Below are positions 34,459 to 43,171 of a stretch of DNA of 64,000 nt, piece after piece. The notes under the pieces are model-generated. The model had not been told where the DNA came from. It searched no databases and saw only the letters and a list, made by a program, of their open reading frames with translations. The first letter of the stretch is position 1, and each line of letters begins with the position of its first letter. The DNA comes from JAWHTC01 sp032586155 (GTDB taxonomy: Bacteria; Pseudomonadota; Alphaproteobacteria; Rhodobacterales; Rhodobacteraceae), in the NCBI RefSeq assembly GCF_032586155.1, contig NZ_JAWHTC010000001.1, positions 1,116,001 through 1,180,000 of the forward strand, in the 5' to 3' direction. A program made the position numbers and the translations under genes.

Positions 34459-35337
34459 TTACGCATGTTTACGGGTCTCGGACCAGATATTGAGATAATT
34501 GGCGGCGAAGATCACCAGCGCGCCGACAAGGACAAACAGGTCCAGCGGCTCGGAATAAAGCAGCATGCCGACCACCGCAATGGCGGGCAGGCGGATGAAG
34601 TCAATCGGCACCACCACCGTGGCCGGTGCCAGAGACAGGGCCTTGGCAATACAAAAATGCGCCAGCAACCCGCCCAGGCCCACGACCAGGACAAAGGGCA
34701 GCGAGGCTAGGGAAGGCCAAGCAATATCAAGATCATAGCCGGCACAGATCACCCCCATCACAGCTTGCATCACGGTCAGGTGAAACAGGATCGCGGTGAT
34801 CGGCTCGGTCCGCGTCAGGCGCTTTGTGGCCAGCGTGGTCAGAGCAAAACAGACCGCCGAGACTGCCGCCAGTATGATGCCGAGATTGATGCTGTCGGGG
34901 GTTGGGCGGGTGACGATCAGGATGCCGACAAACCCGATCAGAGCCGAGGCGATCCGCACCAGGGTCAGTCGTTCGCCCAGGAAAAGTGGTGACAGTAGAA
35001 GCACCCAGATCGGCGATGTGAATTCGAGTGCAAAGAGTTGGGCCAGGGGGATCAGGGTCAGCGCATAGAACCACAGATTCTGCCCGGTAAAATGCGCCAG
35101 ATTACGCAGCCCGTGAAGCCGGAGTTGGCGAAAATGAATGTGATTTAGCCGCCCAGCCACCGCCGCAACCGCCAGGACGATCACGATTCCGATGAAGCTG
35201 CGATACATCATGATCTCGAACGTATCGAGCTCGGTTGAAAGTTCGCGACCCGCTATCGCCATGGAGGAAAAGGAAAAAATCGCCCCGCTCATCCAAAATA
35301 CGGCCTTGAGTGGTTCGGCTTGCACGGGCATTGTCAT
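34459..35337 (-). CDS. EamA/DMT-family transporter
   Basis: 292-residue membrane protein of two EamA repeats. MSGAIFSFSSMAIAGRELS opens the first and FALTTLATKRLTRTEPITAILF the second, with GERLTLVRIASALIGFVGIL between. It resembles the YdcZ/RarD-like exporters. Substrate unknown. Same strand as the preceding EamA gene; divergent from the acyl-CoA ligase gene with about 85 bp between, which presumably contains both promoters. Confidence 0.9.
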   Translation of the reverse strand: MTMPVQAEPLKAVFWMSGAIFSFSSMAIAGRELSTELDTFEIMMYRSFIGIVIVLAVAAVAGRLNHIHFRQLRLHGLRNLAHFTGQNLWFYALTLIPLAQLFALEFTSPIWVLLLSPLFLGERLTLVRIASALIGFVGILIVTRPTPDSINLGIILAAVSAVCFALTTLATKRLTRTEPITAILFHLTVMQAVMGVICAGYDLDIAWPSLASLPFVLVVGLGGLLAHFCIAKALSLAPATVVVPIDFIRLPAIAVVGMLLYSEPLDLFVLVGALVIFAANYLNIWSETRKHA

Positions 35338-35421
35338 GATGTATGGGGATGGGTTGTATAGGGCATGGCCTTATCTCTAGGGTGTTCGCCAAGCAGGTCC
35401 AAGGGAAAAGGGGGGCATGCG

Positions 35422-37029
35422 ATGATCAGCATTCAGGACCGTGTGATCGACGATGTTTTCCAAGAGGCAGTAACACGTTGGCCGGATCAGGACTTCCTGG
35501 TTTCCCTGAGCACGGGCGAGAGACCGATGCGGAGCCTGACCTATGCAGAGGTGGCCCAGGAAGTCGAGAAATACGTCAAGGCGCTGTCGCGTGCCGGCTA
35601 TGGTGCAGGACAGCGTGTGGCGGTTTTGGTTGGTACCTGTCCCGAACACTACATTCTGAAACTGGCCGTAAACCGGCTGAGCATGTCGTTCGTACCCGTG
35701 AACCCGGACTATCGCCCCGCCGAACTTGCCTATCTTCTTGAGGATAGCGATGCCGTTTTGGCAATTTCGTGCGCGCCATATGCAGAGCTGATGTTGGCCG
35801 GGATCGAATCGGCCAAGGCCACCCCGGTGTTCGCCGCCTTCGAAACGATGTTGAATACCCTGCCGCGGGCCTCGCGGAGCCCGCAGGGGGACAATGAGGG
35901 ATCATCGGGAGAGGCCAGCCTGCTATACACTTCGGGAACCACGGGCAAGCCAAAGGGCTGCATCCTGAGCCACGAATACGAACTGATGGTCGGAGCCTCG
36001 TACCCTCGCCTTGGATCGCCGGTATTGCTTTCGGAAAATGACCGTGTTTTCAACCCATTACCGGCTTTTCATATCAATGCAGGTGTGGTTGGTTTTCTTG
36101 GGGCGATGTTGGTGGGCGCAGCGCATATGCAGCCCAAACGCTTCAGCGCCAAAACCTGGTGGCAAGACATTGAGGAAAGCGGGGCAACGATTTTCCATTA
36201 CCTCGGTGTGGTGATTTCCGTGTTGCTGGCCGACCGGGCGGCGGGGCCCGAGGTTCTGGGTGATCTGCGGGTTGGCCTTGGTGCCGGGGTGGAGCCGGCG
36301 CTGCATGTCGAGTTCGAGAAGCGCTTTGGCATTCCGCTCGTCGAGGTCTGGGGCATGACCGAGATGTGCCGGGTGATCTCGATGGAAGATGAACCGCGAA
36401 TGATCGAGACCCGCGCCTTTGGTCGGGCCTATGACGGCTGCGAGGTGCAGGTCTGGGACGACCAAGGCCAGGACGTGCCGCGTGGGACGCCGGGCGAGAT
36501 GGTGCTGCGGCATTCGGAAGAGACCCCGAGGAAGGGATTTTTCTCAGGCTATCTCAACAAGATAGAGGCCACAGCTGATGCGTGGGAGGGGGGCTGGTTC
36601 CATACCGGCGACACCGTGGTGATGGACGAAGACGGTATCCTTTTCTTTGTTGACCGCAAGAAGAACATCATTCGTCGGGCGGGCGAAAACATTGCCGCGG
36701 CCGAGATCGAGAACGTACTTTTCGAGGATGACCGGGTGGTGAACGTGGCGTGCGTTGCCGTGCCGGACGAGGTGCGCGAGGAAGAGGTTCTGGCGGCCAT
36801 CGTGCTGGCGGACGGCGTGATGCCATCAGAAGAAACCGCTCTTAACATATTCCACCAAGCCTATGAAAAGATGGCCTATTACAAGCCGCCGGGCTGGGTG
36901 TTGTTCGTTGACAGCTTGCCGGTGACAGGGACCCAGAAAGTGGTGAAACACCAGATATTCGAACCCTACGAAGACCCCCGTGAGCGCGATGGTATCTTCG
37001 ATTTCCGCGCCCTGAAGAAAAGGGGTTAA
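35422..37029 (+). CDS. ANL-superfamily acyl-CoA ligase
   Basis: 535 residues. Activates a carboxylic acid to an acyl-adenylate and then a CoA thioester. Motifs: A3 LLYTSGTTGKPKGCILSH, A5 VEVWGMTEMC, A7 GWFHTGDTVVMDEDG, A8 hinge DRKKNIIRRAGENIAAAEIE, and the A10 lysine in TGTQKVVKHQ. It resembles crotonobetaine/carnitine-CoA ligase-like and related enzymes; the acid is not known. ATG 35422 (MISIQDRVIDD) is taken. Single gene, convergent with the next. Confidence 0.9.
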   Translation: MISIQDRVIDDVFQEAVTRWPDQDFLVSLSTGERPMRSLTYAEVAQEVEKYVKALSRAGYGAGQRVAVLVGTCPEHYILKLAVNRLSMSFVPVNPDYRPAELAYLLEDSDAVLAISCAPYAELMLAGIESAKATPVFAAFETMLNTLPRASRSPQGDNEGSSGEASLLYTSGTTGKPKGCILSHEYELMVGASYPRLGSPVLLSENDRVFNPLPAFHINAGVVGFLGAMLVGAAHMQPKRFSAKTWWQDIEESGATIFHYLGVVISVLLADRAAGPEVLGDLRVGLGAGVEPALHVEFEKRFGIPLVEVWGMTEMCRVISMEDEPRMIETRAFGRAYDGCEVQVWDDQGQDVPRGTPGEMVLRHSEETPRKGFFSGYLNKIEATADAWEGGWFHTGDTVVMDEDGILFFVDRKKNIIRRAGENIAAAEIENVLFEDDRVVNVACVAVPDEVREEEVLAAIVLADGVMPSEETALNIFHQAYEKMAYYKPPGWVLFVDSLPVTGTQKVVKHQIFEPYEDPRERDGIFDFRALKKRG

Positions 37030-37271
37030 CGGCACCGCACGGTGGGTTCCGAAGGGGCTGGAACCTGTCGGCTATCCGTCGGGTACTTGTCGGGCGTTTT
37101 TTTCTTCGCAGGTTAACGAGACCAAAGGTTACCGCAGCGCGCGGTGACATAACGCAGCGGGCGCGGGGGGTGGGCTATGGTCCGGGTTCCCCGATCAGGA
37201 AACCCGAAAGGGCAAGGAAGGGCGGCAAGGTCAGGACACTGCGCACGCTTTCTTGCCCTTCATGGTGCGGA

Positions 37272-38483
37272 CTAGTCGGCTAGCGTGGCTTCCAGCGCCT
37301 CGAGCCGGGCCGTCAGTGCCATGTTCGTGGCTTCTTGCCCCTTCAGACGCTCATGCAGGTCTTCGATATAGATATGGGCATGTTCCAGCTCGTTGAGCAT
37401 GCGCAGAAGTTTTTCCGACATGTCGATCGGGATACCGGGGCCGGTCGGGCCAACGGCCGGCAGGTGCTTGTTGCGCCACATCTCGGCGGCGTGGTCCTCG
37501 ATCGAGGGCACGGTGTAGACCGCAGGGTCGAACACGGCATCGCACGGATCGGCCGCGTCGCAGGCGCCGCCGCCACCGGTTGTGATCAGCGTACCGGTGA
37601 TGGTGATGTTGCCGCTGCCGTCCATCAGGAACTCGTTTGTGCTGCCGTTCTTGTTGATCCCGAGCCGGCCGCTTGAATCATGCGAGAAGATCCAGCGTTC
37701 GGCCGGGCCCAAAGCTGTGTTGTCGAGCCGGAAGAACGCAGGCCCATTGTTCCGCAGATGCATCAGCGTCCGGCCAGTGACCGTTGCGTTGGTTTCCTCG
37801 ACCAGGATTTGTGCCGTACCGTCACTGCGCTCGATGTCCAGGGTCGCATCCGGAGAGCTGTCGCCGATGCCGACATTGCCATCGGCATCGATATCAAGCG
37901 AACTTGTCGGCGCGCCGGGGCGGATGCGGAAGGGCAGGGTGCTGCCATTGGTGGCGTCACGGATGAAGAAGTTGGTTTCATTGGCCGCCACGTCGAAGGT
38001 CTGGGGCGTAAAACCGCTCGATCCGTTCTGTTCAAGCCGCAGGGTAGGTGTATCACCGATGACCACGTGTATATCGGTCGCCGGGGTCGACGTACCAATC
38101 CCGACATCTCCTTGAGAATCAACATAAAGCGCATTGGTCCGCGCACCGGCTACGATGGTGAACGGCGTACTGCTTGACGGCTGGATGGCCTCGATCGAGA
38201 ACCTGTTGGTGCCGCCGTTGGCTGAATCGTTGAAGATAAGTTGCCAGTCCTGGGTCGGGAAGGCTGCGGCGCTTGAAGTGTCCTGTGCCCGGATTCGGAG
38301 GTTGTTTTCCTTGAGCCGGATTGTATCGAAGCCAAAGCCTTCACCGCTTGCGCAGTCGAAGCCGACGCAAAGCGAGCCATCGATGATCACGTCATCGAGA
38401 TGGACAATATCGGCAGCGGAGGTTCCTGCCCAAAGGGTGAGGGCCGTACTGGCAAGCAACAGGTTAAAAGTGGATTTTTTCAT
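37272..38483 (-). CDS. Secreted tail-fibre-like repeat protein
   Basis: 403 residues from MKKSTFNLLLASTALTLW, a Sec signal peptide with likely cleavage after TSA. The mature protein is beta-rich, with two copies of the phage-fibre-type motif (DVGIGTSTPATDIHV and NVGIGDSSPDATLDI) as found in trimeric tail fibres and tip proteins. The last 60 residues form a helix/coiled coil with heptads (EKLLRMLNELEHAHIYIEDL), preceded by EDHAAEMWRNKHLPAVGPTG. No phage genes are near, so this looks like a host surface or appendage protein rather than a prophage relic. An aggag ribosome binding site fits this start. Function unknown. Confidence 0.8.
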   Translation of the reverse strand: MKKSTFNLLLASTALTLWAGTSAADIVHLDDVIIDGSLCVGFDCASGEGFGFDTIRLKENNLRIRAQDTSSAAAFPTQDWQLIFNDSANGGTNRFSIEAIQPSSSTPFTIVAGARTNALYVDSQGDVGIGTSTPATDIHVVIGDTPTLRLEQNGSSGFTPQTFDVAANETNFFIRDATNGSTLPFRIRPGAPTSSLDIDADGNVGIGDSSPDATLDIERSDGTAQILVEETNATVTGRTLMHLRNNGPAFFRLDNTALGPAERWIFSHDSSGRLGINKNGSTNEFLMDGSGNITITGTLITTGGGGACDAADPCDAVFDPAVYTVPSIEDHAAEMWRNKHLPAVGPTGPGIPIDMSEKLLRMLNELEHAHIYIEDLHERLKGQEATNMALTARLEALEATLAD

Positions 38484-38702
38484 GGTCATGCTCCTAGGCC
38501 AAAGGTCTTTTGTGTCGGCCCCGGGCGCGCGCGCCAAGATGGTACATGCACAACGCCAATTCACAGGGTCGACGAATTACGCCGACCCTAGCAGATTTGG
38601 AAATCCAATGCACAAAAAAACCGTCGTACCCCTTGGAAAGACTGTGTTTCCGCCCAATTCAGACCGCCGGCGTACTCCCTTGTCCCGCGAAGGTTGCGCC
38701 GG

Positions 38703-40280
38703 TCATTCCCACTCGATCGTGCCCGGAGGTTTCGAGGTGATGTCATAGGTCACTCGGTTGATTCCGCCGACCTCGTTGATGATGCGGGTGGCGGTTTCGC
38801 CCAGGAATTCGTGGCTGAACGGGTAGTAATCCGCTGTCATGCCATCCACGGAGGTCACCGCGCGTAAAGCACAGGCATAGTCATAGGTGCGCCCGTCGCC
38901 CATCACCCCGACGGTACGCACGGGTAGAATGGCAACGAAGGCCTGCCAGATTTCATCGTAGAGACCGTGCTTGCGGATCTGGTCGATATAGACCGCGTCT
39001 GCCTTGCGCAGGATGCCGAGTTTCTCGCGGGTGATCTCACCCGGACAGCGGATGGCAAGCCCCGGTCCGGGGAAGGGATGGCGGCCGATGAAGGAGGCGG
39101 GCAGTCCCAGCTCGTGACCCAATGCGCGGACCTCGTCCTTGAACAGTTCGCGCAGGGGTTCGACCAGCTTCAGGCCCATCTTTTCCGGCAGCCCGCCGAC
39201 ATTGTGGTGTGATTTGATGGTGACCGAGGGGCCGCCGGAGAAGGACACGGATTCAATCACGTCCGGGTAAAGTGTGCCCTGGGCCAGGAATTCGGCTCCG
39301 TCGATGGTGTCGGCGTGTTTCTGGAACACGTCGATGAACAGCTTGCCGATGATCTTGCGCTTGGTTTCCGGGTCGGATTGGCCGTCCAATTCGCCAAGGA
39401 ACAGGTCGGATTCATCGGCATGGATAAGCTTGATGTTGTAATGGTCGCGGAACATGGTGACGACTTCGTCGGCCTCGTTCTGGCGCAGCAGCCCGTGATC
39501 AACGAAGACGCAGGTCAGCTGATCGCCAATCGCTTCGTGCAAAAGGATCGCCGTCACCGACGAATCGACACCCCCCGAGAGACCACAGATCACCTGTTTG
39601 TCGCCGACCTGTTCGCGGATTTTGGCGATGGCTTCCTCGCGATAGGCGCCCATGGTCCAGTCGCCCTTGAACCCGGCGACACGGACGAAGTTTTCATAAA
39701 GCGTCTTGCCGTTGGGGGTGTGGTGCACCTCGGGGTGGAACTGCACGGCAAAGAAATTGCGCTCGAGGTCGGCGGTGATGGCATAGGGCGCGTTGGGCGA
39801 GGTGCCGTAGACCTCGAACCCGGGGGCCAGTTTGGAGACGTGGTCGCCATGGCTCATCCAGACCTGTTCCGGGCCATCGAGGAACCAGCCAAAGAGCAGC
39901 GGATCGCAGGTCCCATTCGGTTCGACATAGGCGCGGCCAAACTCGGCGGTGCCACCACCGCCGGAAATCTTGCCACCTTCGACGCGGCCACCCAACTGCT
40001 CCATCATCACCTGCTGGCCATAGCAGATGCCGAGGACCGGCAGGCCCATCTCGAACAGGTCCTGGGGCGCGCGAGGGCTGCCCTCGCGGGTGACGGAATC
40101 CGGTCCGCCCGACAGGATCACGGCGCGTGGCGACATCTCGCGGATGAAGTCGGCCGTGACGTTCTGATAGGGGTGGATTTCGCAGTAGACGTTGAGTTCG
40201 CGCAGGCGGCGGGCAATCAGCTGCGTCACCTGGGAGCCGAAGTCGATGATAAGAAGGCGGTCGTGGCTGGTATCGGTCAT
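38703..40280 (-). CDS. guaA: GMP synthase (glutamine-hydrolysing)
   Basis: Converts XMP to GMP with glutamine and ATP. 525 residues. Class I amidotransferase: nucleophile Cys in GICYGQQVM and the His-x-Glu pair in VQFHPEVHHT. ATP-pyrophosphatase: PP-loop CGLSGGVDSSVTAIL and the segment LPASFIGRHPFPGPGLAIRC. The C-terminal dimerisation domain ends in PPGTIEWE. MTDTSHDRLLIIDFGSQ is the start used. It reads leftward; the region upstream has a candidate operator but no purine riboswitch that I can see. Confidence 0.97.
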   Translation of the reverse strand: MTDTSHDRLLIIDFGSQVTQLIARRLRELNVYCEIHPYQNVTADFIREMSPRAVILSGGPDSVTREGSPRAPQDLFEMGLPVLGICYGQQVMMEQLGGRVEGGKISGGGGTAEFGRAYVEPNGTCDPLLFGWFLDGPEQVWMSHGDHVSKLAPGFEVYGTSPNAPYAITADLERNFFAVQFHPEVHHTPNGKTLYENFVRVAGFKGDWTMGAYREEAIAKIREQVGDKQVICGLSGGVDSSVTAILLHEAIGDQLTCVFVDHGLLRQNEADEVVTMFRDHYNIKLIHADESDLFLGELDGQSDPETKRKIIGKLFIDVFQKHADTIDGAEFLAQGTLYPDVIESVSFSGGPSVTIKSHHNVGGLPEKMGLKLVEPLRELFKDEVRALGHELGLPASFIGRHPFPGPGLAIRCPGEITREKLGILRKADAVYIDQIRKHGLYDEIWQAFVAILPVRTVGVMGDGRTYDYACALRAVTSVDGMTADYYPFSHEFLGETATRIINEVGGINRVTYDITSKPPGTIEWE

Positions 40281-40379
40281 GGCGTGGCAATACGCCGGGG
40301 GAGGAACGGAGGCAAGAGGCAGCATCCGGGAATCGCGCCGGAGATCGAACGACAGCGTGGCGGGCGGGCTTCAACTTGG

Positions 40380-40416
40380 CATCATGTCAAGTAAATTTCA
40401 CTTTACATCATGTCAA
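40380..40416. promoter_or_regulatory. Operator-like near-palindrome with flanking direct repeats
   Basis: A 23-bp near-palindrome (40385-40407) runs TGTcAAGTaAA - TTcACTTtACA, with two mismatched pairs around a central T. It is overlapped by an 11-bp direct repeat catcatgtcaa at 40380-40390 and 40406-40416. On the - strand each direct repeat reads TTGACATGATG, so it contains a consensus -35 element facing guaA. Lies 100 bp before guaA and 29 bp before a small + strand frame. Recognised protein unknown. Confidence 0.5.
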
Positions 40417-40444
40417 ATGGCGCCGGCTGAGAAGGAGGCTTGGC

Positions 40445-40591
40445 ATGACGAAGCAAAGAGTGTTGTTGGCGGTCGCAAGCCTGCATGGATGGTCGTTCGC
40501 GGTTTGCGTTCGATTGATCCATCTCATTGGAACATGTTTTCTTTGTGATAAAATACGCGAGGAGAGTGCCGTGCGAACGAAGGCACACTAA
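40445..40591 (+). CDS. Putative 48-residue membrane-associated protein
   Basis: ATG 40445 follows a very strong ribosome binding site (aaggagg, 6 bp before the start). The product begins MTKQRVLLAVASLHGWSFAV, has a long hydrophobic stretch with three cysteines (VCVRLIHLIGTCFLC) and a charged C-terminus. The ribosome binding site and the operator-like element upstream support a real gene. Codon use is mixed and I know no family, so the call is tentative. It is divergent from guaA. Confidence 0.35.
   Translation: MTKQRVLLAVASLHGWSFAVCVRLIHLIGTCFLCDKIREESAVRTKAH
40527..40554 (+). promoter_or_regulatory. Candidate sigma-70 promoter of the secreted paralogue pair
   Basis: TTGGAA (40527-40532), 16 bp, TAAAAT (40549-40554), about 80 bp before the start at 40634. 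It overlaps the end of the putative small gene. Confidence 0.45.
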
Positions 40592-40633
40592 AACCGACGC
40601 CTTTTCACTCGGCACTGAAGAGAGGAGGGCGCG

Positions 40634-41056
40634 ATGCGGACAAGTCTGCTACACAAAATGGTTACGGCGGGCCTGTGCATGTTCTTAGCAGGCGCAGCCA
40701 TGGCGAAAGATCCGGTCTTGTTCTGCGAGTTCAAGCAACTGGGCAACTTTACCGGAACCCCGAATGAAGTCGCAATCGCTTACCGCAAAGGTGCTTCGAA
40801 AATGGCTGTCTATGACAGCTTCATGAAGTCACTTGACCGTGATGCGATACTGGGTGATGTCGTTCGCGACACGGACAGGACACTGGTGTTCAAGTGGGTT
40901 GTCAAGAAAGTGCCAACCACATCCGGGTCGGTTCTTGCCAATGTTCGATACAGGATATCCTGGGACAAACCTTCCAGGCGGGCGAAAATTGTCGGCCAGC
41001 CTTCGGGAATTCCGGATTCGTACAATGGGTTGGGACGGTGTGATTTCCGAAAATGA
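40634..41056 (+). CDS. Small secreted protein, paralogue 1 of a tandem pair
   Basis: 140 residues. Sec signal peptide HKMVTAGLCMFLAGAAMAKD. The mature part is beta-rich with two cysteines placed near its two ends (LFCEFKQL and LGRCDF), likely one disulfide. A middle motif LVFKWVVKKVP aligns with LKWVVRNHPIP in the next gene, as do C-F start and end patterns (FCEF/FRCDF; RYRISWDKPSRRAKI / RYKAQFQRQTGRIKV). So the two are paralogues. ATGA overlap with paralogue 2. Periplasmic; function unknown. Confidence 0.75.
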   Translation: MRTSLLHKMVTAGLCMFLAGAAMAKDPVLFCEFKQLGNFTGTPNEVAIAYRKGASKMAVYDSFMKSLDRDAILGDVVRDTDRTLVFKWVVKKVPTTSGSVLANVRYRISWDKPSRRAKIVGQPSGIPDSYNGLGRCDFRK

Positions 41057-41478
41057 AACATCGTTTATTCGCATTGATTGGGATGTCCATCGCAGTTGCC
41101 GTCATCGCGGGTCCAGGTCTCGCGGATCGCTTCCGCTGTGACTTCAGCAACGCCCTGGGTCGCAGTCCGATTGCCGATTCAATGGTTATTGACGTGCAGG
41201 GCGGCTTGTACGCGACTGTTCTTGACGACAACATCAAAGCCGCACACGGGAAGCCGGTAGAGGCAGAAATCGATTTTGCAACCCGCAAAGCCTATCATTT
41301 GAAATGGGTTGTTCGCAATCATCCCATTCCTCCACCGTTCCGGGCGGGGCTCGGGTCGTCGTCGATAATTCGTTACAAGGCGCAGTTCCAGCGGCAAACG
41401 GGGAGGATAAAGGTGAACGCGGTGACAAACTACGATATCTTCTACGCCCAGGGGACATGTAAACCGATCTCGCCCTGA
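41053..41478 (+). CDS. Small secreted protein, paralogue 2 of a tandem pair
   Basis: 141 residues. Signal peptide MKHRLFALIGMSIAVAVIAG with cleavage near GLAD. Same plan as the gene before: first cysteine in RFRCDFSN, last in AQGTCKPI, central KAYHLKWVVRNHP and the terminal strands IIRYKAQFQRQTGRIKV. Its start overlaps the stop of paralogue 1 (ATGA), so the pair is translated together. The two have diverged far in the rest of the sequence. Partner or ligand unknown. Confidence 0.75.
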   Translation: MKHRLFALIGMSIAVAVIAGPGLADRFRCDFSNALGRSPIADSMVIDVQGGLYATVLDDNIKAAHGKPVEAEIDFATRKAYHLKWVVRNHPIPPPFRAGLGSSSIIRYKAQFQRQTGRIKVNAVTNYDIFYAQGTCKPISP

Positions 41479-41540
41479 CTTTCAGCATGCAGGGCGATAG
41501 TTTCGATAGCCTTGATACTCGCGGCTTAGCTCATCGCAAT

Positions 41541-41566
41541 AAAAACGGCGCTCCGGTGGAGCGCCG
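41541..41566 (-). terminator. Rho-independent terminator, probably of fadL
   Basis: A perfect 9-bp stem (cggcgctcc 41546-41554, ggagcgccg 41558-41566) with a 3-nt loop. On the - strand it is followed by five T residues (aaaaa at 41541-41545 on the + strand). It lies 31 bp after the fadL stop and may also stop the + strand pair. Confidence 0.75.
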
Positions 41567-41596
41567 CGATTTGGTTTTGCAAGTCCGTTCAGCCGA

Positions 41597-42826
41597 TCAC
41601 CACTTCCAGGTCATGCCGAAGGAAAACTCGTGCTGGCTCATCTGCGACGAGATCGGCGCCGGTGGGAAGGGCGGCGGCAGGACGCCGGCCAGCGCATTAT
41701 CGAAGGCATGGGTATAGGCCACATGAAGCTCGCGGCGGTCGTTGATATGCATCGTGCCACCGATCGAGGCGTGCCATTGCGGCGTCGCCGGGGCCAGCGC
41801 GTTGAACGTCGCCTGCGACGGATCGGTGAACATGGTGTTGTACGACAGACCCGCACGCATCGTCCATTTCGGCGAGGCCTGCCATTCGGCGCCGACGCGG
41901 AACACGTCCATGTCCGTCCAGCCAAAGCCCGCGCCATTGGGGGCGCCCAGGGGGCCGCCCGCGGCCATGGTGTTGCCGATGGCTGCGACCTGGCTATAGA
42001 AGATCCGCTGGTATTCGGCGGTGATTGTCAGGTCGGAGCGCGACGCCGGCGTATAGGCCAGACCGATTGTGGCGGTGGGCGGGATGTCGAAATCGCCTGC
42101 CTCGGCAAAGAGACCGGCATAGCTTCCGAAGGGCTGCATGTTGATACGCGACCGGTAGCTGATGCCGAAGGTCAGGGTTTCACTGGCCTCGATCAGGGCG
42201 CCGATCTGGAAGCCATAGCCGTAGGACCAGTCATCGCCATTGTTGGTCAGCAGGGCCGCATTCGACGACATCAGCGCAAACGGCTGAAGACCGGTGGCCG
42301 AGAACCGCTGTGCGGCAATGATCGGCGCAAAGCCGAGCGAGACCTGGTCAGAGACCTCGTAGGCATAGTTCACCTGGATGAACAGCTGCTCGAGATTCAC
42401 GCCAAGCGGCGCCGGGCCGCCGAAGAAGTTGATCGGGTATTCGGTGTTCATCCCGCCATTGCCGTACATCAACACGCCCAGGGTCGAACGGTCGTTCATC
42501 TGGAAGTTGGCGCCGCCACAGGGAACCGGGAAGAACTCGTTGTTGCTTTGAACGTTGAAGCCGCCCAGCGTGGTCGAGCGCGACGGCATGAAGAATGACA
42601 GGCAGGCGTCGGCCTGATTGCCATAACGCGTCCCCATCGCCGGATTCGACGCCATCCCCATGACGCCGGTGCCAATGGCAACGCCTGCGCCAGCCATACC
42701 CTTGGACTGAACACTGGTGCCGTTCGCGAAATAGCCGGTGGTCGCCGATGCCGGTGCAGCAAGAACCGCAAGTCCGGTGGCAAATGTTGCGCCAATGGTC
42801 AGGCGGCGCGCCGAGTGTTTATTCAT
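41597..42826 (-). CDS. OmpP1/FadL/TodX family outer-membrane transporter
   Basis: 409 residues. Signal peptide RRLTIGATFATGLAVLAAPASA precedes TTGYFANGTSVQSKGMAGAGVA, the FadL-type N-terminal plug (GTSVQSKGMAGAG). The rest has the alternating pattern of a 14-strand beta-barrel and ends in the aromatic ...FSFGMTWKW expected of an outer-membrane protein. FadL proteins pass long-chain fatty acids or aromatic hydrocarbons. Start ATG 42826 has a ggagg ribosome binding site. Terminator downstream; candidate promoter upstream. Confidence 0.9.
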   Translation of the reverse strand: MNKHSARRLTIGATFATGLAVLAAPASATTGYFANGTSVQSKGMAGAGVAIGTGVMGMASNPAMGTRYGNQADACLSFFMPSRSTTLGGFNVQSNNEFFPVPCGGANFQMNDRSTLGVLMYGNGGMNTEYPINFFGGPAPLGVNLEQLFIQVNYAYEVSDQVSLGFAPIIAAQRFSATGLQPFALMSSNAALLTNNGDDWSYGYGFQIGALIEASETLTFGISYRSRINMQPFGSYAGLFAEAGDFDIPPTATIGLAYTPASRSDLTITAEYQRIFYSQVAAIGNTMAAGGPLGAPNGAGFGWTDMDVFRVGAEWQASPKWTMRAGLSYNTMFTDPSQATFNALAPATPQWHASIGGTMHINDRRELHVAYTHAFDNALAGVLPPPFPPAPISSQMSQHEFSFGMTWKW

Positions 42827-42897
42827 TCTGTCCTCCACTGGGGATGAGTCGCCCCGATTGCCGGCCCGTGCGTTGTTTGCGTGGCAGGCCAATTCCG

Positions 42898-42950
42898 ATC
42901 TTATCTTTAAATGCAGATAGTCAAATGTAAACATTTTCGTGAGCGCTAAC
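42898..42950 (-). promoter_or_regulatory. Candidate fadL promoter and LacI-type operator
   Basis: On the - strand TTTACA (42931-42926) and TTGACT (42924-42919) can serve as -35, with TAAAGA or TAAGAT (42903-42898) as -10; the spacing is not ideal. Just upstream, GTGAGCGCTAAC (42939-42950) is a 12-bp palindrome with one mismatched pair, like LacI-family operators. The remaining gap to mttB (42951-43171) shows nothing else. Confidence 0.35.
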
Positions 42951-43171
42951 CGCTAGATCAGGGCAGGCGAGGCAGCTAGGCAACAGTGCAAACCCGACAA
43001 ACTCGGACGATTCTCTGTTGGTTGCGGGAGTCATGACCGTGGGTCGGCGCGGCGCTTGGATGTCGGTTTTCCCCGTCAAAGGCCGCAAATCGCGCAGGAG
43101 TGGCCCGGTGGGTGGCCTAGAAAAGGACAGGAATATTTTGCCCAGCACAGCAATCAGAGGGTTGGCCAGCG

